Made by a program: the position numbers and the translations under genes. A stretch of DNA of 8,376 bases, from NCBI GenBank assembly GCA_007116425.1, contig SKIL01000369.1, positions 1 through 8,376 on the forward strand, in the 5' to 3' direction. Position 1 is the first letter of the stretch. Every line of letters starts with the position of its first letter. The notes beneath the pieces are model-generated. The model was given only the letters and a program-made list of their open reading frames with translations. It had not been told where the DNA came from and ran no database searches. This stretch comes from Bacteriovoracaceae bacterium. Lineage in GTDB: Bacteria; Bdellovibrionota; Bacteriovoracia; Bacteriovoracales; Bacteriovoracaceae. This document shows, in pieces, positions 1-5,844 of the stretch.

Positions 1-495
1 ATATCCAAGCACTAAGGCCAGAGAGCACGAGAGCGCCGCCTTTAGACAAGTCATTGAGTAAACTTGATGGCTTAGTGTTTTCATTTGATCAATTGACTTT
101 GAGTTTTGAACTCCAAAGCTACTAGCAAAAGCTTCGATGAGTGCATAGGTTCCAAACTCTTTCTCACCACTCCATAGAGTGTCAGCAAACAAGTGAAGGA
201 AGCGCTCCTGGCATTCATTACGTTCAATAATTGTTTTGGCCGAAATAAATTCATTCAATAATTTTTTTAGCCTTGAATATATAGAATTTTTATCCTGAAA
301 ATTAAGGTCGCCTTTAAAAGCTAAAGATTTTTCAAACTTTTCAAATTTAAAGAAATACCCGTGATCGATGACGTCACCCCAACGAAGTAAGCGAACCTCA
401 TCATATTTTTTTAACCAAAAAATATCAGCGGGCGCGAACTGAAACGACCTCAACTCATCAACTGTAATATGCTTTAAATTTTTCTCAGAATCCAT
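1..495 (-). CDS. Hypothetical protein, 5' part only (165 residues visible), possible HD-type domain start
   Basis: An open frame with no stop runs from an ATG at 495-493 to the left window edge, so the C-terminus is missing. The start is supported by an AGGGAG ribosome binding site just upstream, although that site lies inside a hairpin (498-533). The first ~60 residues (FAPADIF, then RLLRWGDVID) recall the small N-terminal input domain seen before HD-GYP domains in Bdellovibrio-like bacteria. Residues ~140-165 contain a His followed by an Ala/Leu/Ser-rich helix ending LALVLGY, like the first helix of HD domains. The catalytic HD and GYP motifs, if present, would lie outside the window, so this similarity is impression rather than proof. 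No signal peptide or membrane segment is obvious at the N-terminus. The gene follows oppF by 68 nt and may be the last gene of the same transcript. I do not recognise it with certainty. Confidence 0.7.
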   Translation of the reverse strand, partial: MDSEKNLKHITVDELRSFQFAPADIFWLKKYDEVRLLRWGDVIDHGYFFKFEKFEKSLAFKGDLNFQDKNSIYSRLKKLLNEFISAKTIIERNECQERFLHLFADTLWSGEKEFGTYALIEAFASSFGVQNSKSIDQMKTLSHQVYSMTCLKAALSCSLALVLGY

Positions 496-497
496 GA

Positions 498-533
498 TTC
501 TCCCTGATATTCTTTTCGGAAAACCAGGGAGAA
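498..533 (-). promoter_or_regulatory. Hairpin that encloses the ribosome binding site of the 495 gene
   Basis: The arms TTCTCCCTG (498-506) and CAGGGAGAA (525-533) are perfectly complementary over 9 bp, with an 18-nt loop. On the minus-strand transcript the 3' arm carries AGGGAG, the Shine-Dalgarno sequence, and the ATG follows 2 nt after the stem. No T-run follows on either strand, so this is not an intrinsic terminator. Folding would hide the ribosome binding site, which could lower translation or make it depend on ribosomes arriving from oppF or on a bound factor. The regulatory role is inferred. Confidence 0.5.
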
Positions 534-563
534 AATTAAGCAGATTTTAAATATCTTTTATTT

Positions 564-1538
564 TTAGTCAATCGGGTTAAAGCACCGATAATAGTGACTT
601 TCCGACTGTTGTGTAACTGCTGGATATTCCTTCTTGCATTCTTCAGTCGCCATCCAACATCGCGGGTGAAAGTGACAACCACTAGGGGGGTTCATGGGAG
701 AAGGAATATCTCCCTGTAATATTATACGTTCTTTGTTTAGCCCCGGTTTTGGCATCGGAATGGCCGAGAAGAGAGCTTTAGTATAAGGGTGTCTGGCGTG
801 GCCATAAAGTTCACTGGACTCTGCCACTTCAACCATATTTCCAAGATACATCACTGCAACTCGAGATGAGATGTACTCAACAACCTTGAGATCGTGGGCA
901 ATAAAAAGGTAAGTCAAACCTAAGTCTTTCTGAAGATCCATCAAAAGGTTTACCACCTGGGCCTGAACCGAAACATCGAGGGCCGAAACAGGCTCATCAC
1001 AAACAATAAATTCAGGCTCTACGGCCAAGGCGCGCGCGATACAAACACGTTGCCTTTGACCACCAGAAAATTCATGTGGATATTTATTAAGTGCATCTCT
1101 TTGCAATTGAACTTGATCAATCAATTCATAAAGTCTTTTCTTGCGCTCTTCTTTACCAGGAAAGAGCCCGTGAATATCCATTGGTTCACGTAGAATATCT
1201 CCTATCGTCATTCTTGGATTCAAAGATGCGTAGGGATCTTGAAAAATAATTTGCATTTTTCTTCTCATCGCTCGCATTTCAGGGCCAGAGAGCTCGAGAA
1301 TATTTTGTCCATTGAATTTCACTTCACCAGAAGTTGGTTCAATCAAACGCAAAAGTGATCGTCCTAGAGTTGTTTTTCCACATCCCGACTCGCCCACTAG
1401 ACCGAGAGTTTGCCCTCTTGGAATTTTAAAGCTCACATTATTTACAGCGTAAACAGCTCCAACTTCCTTACCAAAAACTCCACCTTTAATCGGAAAGCGT
1501 TTTGTTAAATTATTGACTTCAAGTAGATAATCACTCAT
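564..1538 (-). CDS. oppF: Oligopeptide/dipeptide ABC transporter ATP-binding protein OppF (DppF-like)
   Basis: This is one of two cytoplasmic ATPases that power uptake of oligo- or dipeptides through an inner-membrane permease. The 324 residues contain Walker A GESGCGKTT at 49-57, the Q-loop Gln at 100, the ABC signature FSGGQ at 157-161, Walker B FIVCDE at 177-182, the D-loop SALD at 185-188 and the H-loop His at 215. The C-terminal oligopeptide/dipeptide-type extension has HPYTKAL near 250 and four cysteines (288, 294, 301, 319) in the C-x5-C-x6-C-x17-C arrangement described as an iron-sulfur site in this subfamily. Length is normal for OppF. The ATG has an AGGAT ribosome binding site 8 nt upstream (1547-1551), and the gene begins 19 nt after oppD. 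Substrate cannot be told from the ATPase alone; dipeptide, nickel or other Opp-family cargo are alternatives. Confidence 0.95.
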   Translation of the reverse strand: MSDYLLEVNNLTKRFPIKGGVFGKEVGAVYAVNNVSFKIPRGQTLGLVGESGCGKTTLGRSLLRLIEPTSGEVKFNGQNILELSGPEMRAMRRKMQIIFQDPYASLNPRMTIGDILREPMDIHGLFPGKEERKKRLYELIDQVQLQRDALNKYPHEFSGGQRQRVCIARALAVEPEFIVCDEPVSALDVSVQAQVVNLLMDLQKDLGLTYLFIAHDLKVVEYISSRVAVMYLGNMVEVAESSELYGHARHPYTKALFSAIPMPKPGLNKERIILQGDIPSPMNPPSGCHFHPRCWMATEECKKEYPAVTQQSESHYYRCFNPID

Positions 1539-1557
1539 AAAAATTTATCCTAATTCT

Positions 1558-2547
1558 TTAATAGCTAATCGGGTGAAAACATCGCACCGTATGATTCTCT
1601 TCAATTGGCTTCAACTCAGCATCAACTTTTCGACACTCTTCAGTGACAAACTCACAGCGGTCTTGAAAATTACACCCCACCGGAAGTTTTGTAAGAGGTG
1701 GGACCATTCCTTCAATCGTGGCCAATCGCTCTTTTTCTCCCTCAAGAGTTGAATCAAAAGATGGGATAGATTCCATAAGACCTTTAGTATAAGGGTGGCG
1801 AGGCTTTTCAAAAAGTGTTTTAACATCCGCCTGCTCAACAATCTGTCCGCAATACATCACGGCCACATCGTCGCAAGTCTCGGCCACAACACCCAGATCA
1901 TGGGTAATCATAATAATTCCCATTCCCAACTCGTCTTGCAGTTTTTTCATCAACTCTAAAATTTGCGCTTGAATTGTCACATCAAGGGCCGTCGTCGGCT
2001 CATCTGCGATCAACACATCGGGCTCACAACAAAGGGCAATCGCAATCATGACCCTTTGTCTCATTCCACCAGAAAGTTGATGAGGATATTCCAAGACTCG
2101 CTTTTCAGGAGAAGGAATTCCTACCAACTTAAGCATTTCAATGGCCTTCTCATGCCTTTGTTTAGCATTAAGATTCGGCTGATGCAGTTTAAAAACCTCT
2201 TCGATTTGATTTCCAACCGTATAAACCGGATTTAACGAAGTCATCGGTTCCTGAAAAATCATGGCAATCTTATTTCCACGAATTGTTCGCATATCATCAA
2301 GAGGGAGGTCTAAAAGGTTTTGCCCATTAAATTTAATTGTCCCACCCGTGATCTCTCCCGGAGGGTTTGGAATAAGTCTCATAACAGATAAGGCCGATAC
2401 AGATTTCCCAGAACCAGACTCGCCCACAATTCCAAGTGTCTTTCCCTTAAGAACATCAAAGTTGACACCATTAACTGCGGTCACCCAACCACTATCAGTG
2501 CGAAACTGAACTTTTAAATCTCGAACTTCGAGAATCTTTTCACTCAT
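1558..2547 (-). CDS. oppD: Oligopeptide/dipeptide ABC transporter ATP-binding protein OppD (DppD-like)
   Basis: This is the partner ATPase of OppF. The pair is expected to form the heterodimeric nucleotide-binding unit of a peptide importer. The 329 residues show Walker A GESGSGKS at 42-49, the Q-loop Gln at 99, the signature LSGGM at 158-162, Walker B VLIADE at 178-183, the D-loop ALD at 187-189 and the H-loop His at 216. The C-terminal extension has HPYTKGL at ~251 and four cysteines (292, 298, 305, 323) with the same spacing as in OppF. LSGGM instead of LSGGQ is common in the OppD branch. The start is an ATG with GGGAAA at 2554-2559, 6 nt upstream. A 67-nt gap separates it from the lipoprotein gene before it. 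No oppA, oppB or oppC lies on either side within the window, so the membrane and binding subunits must be elsewhere. Confidence 0.95.
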   Translation of the reverse strand: MSEKILEVRDLKVQFRTDSGWVTAVNGVNFDVLKGKTLGIVGESGSGKSVSALSVMRLIPNPPGEITGGTIKFNGQNLLDLPLDDMRTIRGNKIAMIFQEPMTSLNPVYTVGNQIEEVFKLHQPNLNAKQRHEKAIEMLKLVGIPSPEKRVLEYPHQLSGGMRQRVMIAIALCCEPDVLIADEPTTALDVTIQAQILELMKKLQDELGMGIIMITHDLGVVAETCDDVAVMYCGQIVEQADVKTLFEKPRHPYTKGLMESIPSFDSTLEGEKERLATIEGMVPPLTKLPVGCNFQDRCEFVTEECRKVDAELKPIEENHTVRCFHPISY

Positions 2548-2614
2548 AATCGATTTCCCATTTTATTAGCTAAAAACCACAGAGATTCTACTTATCTTGA
2601 AATGTAACGAAAAG

Positions 2615-3433
2615 CTAATTTATGCCTTTTATACGGTTATCTTTGCACTCAGTCAAAAACAGATAGAGCTCGGCCGGATGCGCCTCAGGTCCGACACGAC
2701 CGGCCAAATTCAAGCGAAAGCGCATTCGCACAAACCATTCACCACTCTCATGGAGCTCTGAGAGGGCAAATGAAAGATTAAGACCTGGGCGAGAGGAAGG
2801 TGTAATTAACTCAATCCCATGCCTTGTGATTTGATAATAAAATTTGCGATCGGCAAGCTGGCACACCTTGTCATCGCAGATCAGCTCTCCAAACTCCTCG
2901 TTTTCACCACTAATGCTATCAATTAAGCGCGGAATAAAAATCAGTAAATCGACAAATTCATCCAGCCAAACTTTTACCTGCGGATTGCTGTCTCTCTCGG
3001 CCTCATTCAAAAGTCGCTGATAGAAGCGGCCCATGATATGGGGTTGACCATCCTCAATTTCCTGAGAGTAATTGGCCTGAACGACTTCTTGTCCACGGCC
3101 CGGAATTTCCATCCCCACAAACCACTGTGCGGTCTCACTCAAGTGAACCGACTCAAAGCGAACGAGGTGTCTATTTTGTCTAAAGTGAATACGCGACTGG
3201 CCTTCGGCACTCAAGCAGGCCTTGCCTAAAAATGCTGTGATTTCTTTTTCGCGATCTAGGCCTGGAGAAAAAAGAGCACAGGCGCTAGAGAACAAGGAGA
3301 GCAGAGCGAAGCTTAATCCTCTCGCTCCGAATACTCGGAAGTTAGAGCTGAGGCCGGAAAGCGTTCTTGATTTTCGGCATCTAGATTCTGAATATGCTGA
3401 TAGATCTTTTCTCTCTCGTAGTCTGCTGTACAA
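2615..3433 (-). CDS. Putative lipoprotein of unknown function, possibly LolB-like; start uncertain
   Basis: I do not recognise this protein firmly. The frame contains a hydrophobic stretch, GLSFALLSLFSSAC (39-52 counted from the TTG at 3433), that looks like a lipoprotein signal with Cys52 as the acylated residue, although Ser at -3 is atypical. The only ATG, GTG or TTG before that stretch is the TTG at 3433, which gives a 38-residue basic leader and a 121-nt overlap with the TPR gene; a TTG at 3295 would fall inside the signal. Start assignment is therefore unreliable. The mature part shows two matching segments, one around WFVGM (104-108) and one around WFVRM (233-237), each with acidic and His residues just before, suggesting an internal duplication. 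The region 74-119 loosely resembles the early strands of LolB. Its place directly behind a TPR lipoprotein mirrors the TPR-lolB order known in Pseudomonas. CDDKVC near the middle could form a disulfide. Confidence 0.7.
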   Translation of the reverse strand: MYSRLRERKDLSAYSESRCRKSRTLSGLSSNFRVFGARGLSFALLSLFSSACALFSPGLDREKEITAFLGKACLSAEGQSRIHFRQNRHLVRFESVHLSETAQWFVGMEIPGRGQEVVQANYSQEIEDGQPHIMGRFYQRLLNEAERDSNPQVKVWLDEFVDLLIFIPRLIDSISGENEEFGELICDDKVCQLADRKFYYQITRHGIELITPSSRPGLNLSFALSELHESGEWFVRMRFRLNLAGRVGPEAHPAELYLFLTECKDNRIKGIN

Positions 3434-5328
3434 AGCTCCAATGCCTCCTGAAATAATTCTCTCGCTCGAGAGTATTCTTTCATCTCTTGGTAAATAATGG
3501 CAAGGTGCTTTGTGATAGTCATATCTTGTCGCTCTAAAAGAGCTCGTGCCTTTTTAATTTCCTCAAGGGCTTTATCCAACTCTCCAATTTTATAATAATA
3601 CCAGCCCAAAGAGTCGCGAATATGGCCATCTTCAGGCTTTAGTTCGACAGCTCGCTTGATTAAACGGTAGGCCTCAGGAAGATTCTCTCCCCTCTCGATC
3701 ATGGTATAACCTAAAAAATTAAGCGCGTGAGCGTGATCTGGTTCTTCAGCTAAAATTTTGCGAATAATTCTTGTCGCCTCATCTGAAAGTCCGGCCTTCT
3801 CATACAAGGCCGCATGGTAATAGTGGTGATGAAGTGTGAACATTTCTAATTCGGAAACTTCATCCAAAGCATAGGCAGCGTTCTTATATTTATTTAAGGC
3901 TTCATAAAAGCTCGCCATGATTACTTTTAACTCAATTGCCGTGCGAGGAGAATCAAGTGAAAAGTGGCCATCAATATGATCGATCAACTTATTTTTTTTC
4001 ACATCTCCGGGCCTAAGACCTTTCTCTTTTGTAGGGTCATCAACGGCAGCGGGTGTTCTCGAAGTTACGCTCTCAAAGGCTTGAACTGAAAGAATTTCAC
4101 CAATCTGAACAATACCTTCATGAAAGAGAGGACTCGTCTCTGGGATTTTTGAATAGTATGTAATCGCTAAATCAGCATCTCCAATTTGATGATACAAAGT
4201 GGCCACATAATAAAGAACTCTATCCGCATTCGGAACTTCTTCTAAAACTTCTTCAAATGTACTAATCGCTTTTTCATATTCTCCGAGATCGGAATAAATA
4301 ATCCCCACCCTAACCTTTAAGTTTAAGTTCGAAGGGTCTAAAAAAATCAAGCGATGGGCATAGGGAAGAATTTCTTCAACATTTTCCCCATGTGAGAAGT
4401 AAAGCTGTACAAGCTGAGACAAGACTGCCCGATTAAGTGAGTCGTAAACAAGATAATCACGGTAGGCCTCAATTGCTTTTTTAGGCTTTCCGATCGACTC
4501 ATAAATCATTCCAATGGCCATGATAGATTGGAAAAAATTAGGCCGATACTTTAATGACTTTTGAAAGTACTCAATCGCACTTTTATGATCTTCTTCTTCC
4601 AAGTAAACGGTCGCCAAGTAGTTAACGAAGACGGCCTTTGTCGAGTTTTCTGTCGCCTGCTTATAACAATTGCGAAGAATACTTTTTGATTCGCTCATCT
4701 TTTGATCTATGGCATATGATTTTGCGAGAAAAATACAGGCCTCACGATTGGCGGGACTTTTCACTAAAACTTCTTCATAGATATCTTGCGCTTTTTTTCT
4801 TTGGTCCAAGGCCGTGTATATACCACCAAGAATTAGGGCGATATTTTCATCTTTTCGCCCGACCAAATCATAAATTTGTAAAACAATCTTTTCGGCCTCA
4901 CCGAGTTTTCCGTTTTTGATTAACTCAACCGCATACCTACGCATTATAAGTTCATCACTAGGGAAGAGTGTTAAGAGATGTTTTAAAAGTCTTTCAGCAG
5001 TAACAGAATCTTCACGCATCGAAGCGTGTGAAGCTTTTAAATACAGGCCATCTGAAAGATAACGAAGAAATTCTTCCTCCTCTGCTCTTTCTTTTGCTTG
5101 TGCAACCAAGCGCTCGATCTCACCTTGCGAACTTAGAACCTGATCATTAAATTCTAGGGGAAAACTTGCATCAAAAGTTTGGAGCTTTTCACGCACAATT
5201 CCATTCTCATCAGTATAGAAGTCTTCGCCATACAGTTCAGTTGTACTTTGATGTGAGTTCATTGATGAGCAACCCACAACAAGAAGAGCGAGAAGAACGA
5301 AACAGGGGTTAAAAAATCGATAGTGCAT
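3313..5328 (-). CDS. Large TPR-repeat lipoprotein
   Basis: The 671-residue protein starts with a clear lipoprotein signal: a basic n-region, a hydrophobic core and the lipobox VVGC at 17-20. No Asp follows the Cys, which would agree with outer-membrane sorting under the enterobacterial rule. Most of the mature protein is a run of tetratricopeptide repeats, roughly 80-400 and again 480-640, with recurrent patterns such as A..YFQKSLKYRP and AI..FEEVL. The stretch from ~410 to 470 is less repeat-like and may be a linker. Near the C-terminus, LNFLGY (536-541) followed by DSLGW (572-576) is the hallmark of the TPR family found next to lolB in gamma- and beta-proteobacteria, for example PA4667 in Pseudomonas. 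TPRs are protein-binding scaffolds, so a role in envelope assembly is plausible but not shown. The ATG is preceded by AAAGG (5340-5344), 11 nt upstream. The 3' end overlaps the next gene. Confidence 0.9.
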   Translation of the reverse strand: MHYRFFNPCFVLLALLVVGCSSMNSHQSTTELYGEDFYTDENGIVREKLQTFDASFPLEFNDQVLSSQGEIERLVAQAKERAEEEEFLRYLSDGLYLKASHASMREDSVTAERLLKHLLTLFPSDELIMRRYAVELIKNGKLGEAEKIVLQIYDLVGRKDENIALILGGIYTALDQRKKAQDIYEEVLVKSPANREACIFLAKSYAIDQKMSESKSILRNCYKQATENSTKAVFVNYLATVYLEEEDHKSAIEYFQKSLKYRPNFFQSIMAIGMIYESIGKPKKAIEAYRDYLVYDSLNRAVLSQLVQLYFSHGENVEEILPYAHRLIFLDPSNLNLKVRVGIIYSDLGEYEKAISTFEEVLEEVPNADRVLYYVATLYHQIGDADLAITYYSKIPETSPLFHEGIVQIGEILSVQAFESVTSRTPAAVDDPTKEKGLRPGDVKKNKLIDHIDGHFSLDSPRTAIELKVIMASFYEALNKYKNAAYALDEVSELEMFTLHHHYYHAALYEKAGLSDEATRIIRKILAEEPDHAHALNFLGYTMIERGENLPEAYRLIKRAVELKPEDGHIRDSLGWYYYKIGELDKALEEIKKARALLERQDMTITKHLAIIYQEMKEYSRARELFQEALELCTADYEREKIYQHIQNLDAENQERFPASALTSEYSERED

Positions 5329-5413
5329 ATAAAAATTAACCTTTAATCACCGAACGTACGGTATGTTTCGCATCGTCACTTTTTAATCCCGGCCTAAACC
5401 CCAAAGTGTTTCG

Positions 5414-5440
5414 CGGAAAAGAGTTCCGTTATCCTCTTCC
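5414..5440 (-). promoter_or_regulatory. Mutually exclusive hairpins in the TPR gene leader
   Basis: Two pairings compete in the leader. CGGAA (5414-5418) pairs with TTCCG (5424-5428) around a 5-nt loop. Alternatively AAGAG (5419-5423) pairs with CTCTT (5434-5438), and GG/CC can extend that stem across a two-base bulge. The leader also contains the 8-mers CCCAAAGT (5400 and 5439) and TGTTTCGC (5364 and 5407) twice each. I recognise no known riboswitch class. A regulatory function is only a possibility. Confidence 0.3.
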
Positions 5441-5465
5441 CAAAGTCCGACCAAGATACACAGAT

Positions 5466-5494
5466 ATTATAACACACCACACACAAAGCAAAAC
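5466..5494 (-). promoter_or_regulatory. Extended -10 promoter for the TPR gene operon
   Basis: Read on the minus strand, TGTTATAAT (5474-5466) is a perfect -10 hexamer with the TGn extension. A weak -35, GTTTTG (5494-5489), sits 17 bp upstream. Transcription would begin near 5459, leaving about 130 nt before the ATG at 5328. An extended -10 compensates for a poor -35 in sigma70-type promoters, so this looks usable. It is the best promoter for the minus-strand gene block. Confidence 0.6.
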
Positions 5495-5569
5495 GACTCC
5501 ATAAGTCCTCGGAAACACGTCACCATCAGTCTTCCTAACAAAACAATGACTCAGCAGTTTCTATTTGTG

Positions 5570-5597
5570 TTGACAGCGTTAAATCAAAACTGCTAAT
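5570..5597 (+). promoter_or_regulatory. Possible upstream promoter with consensus -35 (TTGACA)
   Basis: TTGACA at 5570-5575 is a perfect -35. At 16 bp spacing GCTAAT (5592-5597) matches four of six -10 positions. An 8-bp inverted repeat, AGCAGTTT (5553-5560) and AAACTGCT (5587-5594), brackets the -35 and overlaps the -10, as an operator might. It points toward phaR and would give a leader of ~240 nt, so it is less likely to be the main phaR promoter than the one at 5705. Confidence 0.35.
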
Positions 5598-5617
5598 TGA
5601 AAGCCACTAGCGTTAAG

Positions 5618-5626
5618 TGCTAGGCA
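5618..5626. promoter_or_regulatory. TGC-N3-GCA palindrome, candidate PhaR operator 1
   Basis: TGCTAGGCA matches the TGC-N3-GCA core that I recall from the PhaR binding sequence of Paracoccus (CTGC-N3/4-GCAG). It lies ~80 bp upstream of the likely phaR -35 box and its centre is 57 bp from the second copy. PhaR proteins commonly repress their own gene, so the position makes sense. The outer C and G of the described consensus are not conserved here. Function is inferred. Confidence 0.3.
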
Positions 5627-5674
5627 TTAGAAGCCTTGTGACAATAGTTAGACGTCAAAGATATGAAAAAACTG

Positions 5675-5683
5675 TGCATAGCA
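5675..5683. promoter_or_regulatory. TGC-N3-GCA palindrome, candidate PhaR operator 2
   Basis: TGCATAGCA sits inside a longer palindrome, GTGC-ATA-GCAC (5674-5684), ending ~20 bp upstream of the TTAACA -35 box of the phaR promoter. It is the better of the two candidate operators because the symmetry extends one more base on each side and it is close to the promoter. Binding by the PhaR encoded at 5845 is inferred from general knowledge of the family. Confidence 0.35.
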
Positions 5684-5704
5684 CTGAAAATTCTACAAAG
5701 GGCG

Positions 5705-5732
5705 TTAACAATTAAAAAATAAGTGCTATAAG
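5705..5732 (+). promoter_or_regulatory. Likely phaR promoter
   Basis: TTAACA (5705-5710) and TATAAG (5727-5732) each match the sigma70 consensus at five of six positions and are 16 bp apart. A TGC at 5724-5726 provides the extended -10 element. Transcription would start near 5739, exactly at the 5' arm of a 6-bp hairpin, with a leader of ~105 nt before the phaR ATG. Confidence 0.6.
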
Positions 5733-5738
5733 TCAAAC

Positions 5739-5756
5739 ATCGCTTGAGGGAGCGAT
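5739..5756 (+). other. Hairpin at the predicted 5' end of the phaR mRNA
   Basis: ATCGCT (5739-5744) and AGCGAT (5751-5756) form a perfect 6-bp stem with loop TGAGGG. It lies at the predicted transcription start. 5'-terminal hairpins often protect mRNA against decay. No T-run follows, so it is not a terminator. Confidence 0.4.
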
Positions 5757-5795
5757 CACAAGGTGTAAATAAATTAGGGATGTTATTAGAAACAA

Positions 5796-5817
5796 AAGAA
5801 AGCCGAGAAACTTTCTT
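5796..5817 (+). other. Second hairpin in the phaR leader
   Basis: AAGAAAG (5796-5802) pairs with CTTTCTT (5811-5817) around the loop CCGAGAAA. The stem is A-T rich and weak. It ends 14 nt before the AGGGG ribosome binding site (5832-5836) and leaves that site free. Function is unknown. Confidence 0.3.
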
Positions 5818-5844
5818 AACTATCAGGAAATAGGGGAAATAAAA

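Larger units (their letters stand above)
5329..5844. other. Divergent intergenic region between the TPR gene and phaR
   Basis: I find no convincing protein gene in these 516 bases. They hold a minus-strand promoter with a ~130-nt structured leader for the TPR gene (5329-5494), two plus-strand promoter candidates (5570-5597 and 5705-5732), two TGC-N3-GCA palindromes (5618-5626 and 5675-5683) and two leader hairpins (5739-5756 and 5796-5817). The density of short inverted repeats is higher than in the rest of the window. No tRNA, tmRNA, SRP RNA or 6S RNA signature was recognised. Confidence 0.7.

Noticed and set aside
498..540. Inverted repeat downstream of oppF as a transcription terminator
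   Set aside because: No T-run follows the stem in the minus direction, and on the plus strand it is followed by A residues with no plus-strand gene ending there.
2548..2614. Separate promoter for oppDF in the 67-nt gap
   Set aside because: TAGAAT and TAAAAT resemble -10 boxes, but no matching -35 stands at suitable spacing, so co-transcription from upstream is simpler.
5663..5722. Possible 19-residue leader peptide starting MKKLCIALK
   Set aside because: The ATG has no real ribosome binding site, the frame covers the palindrome and the -35 of the phaR promoter, and it would need the weaker upstream promoter to be transcribed.
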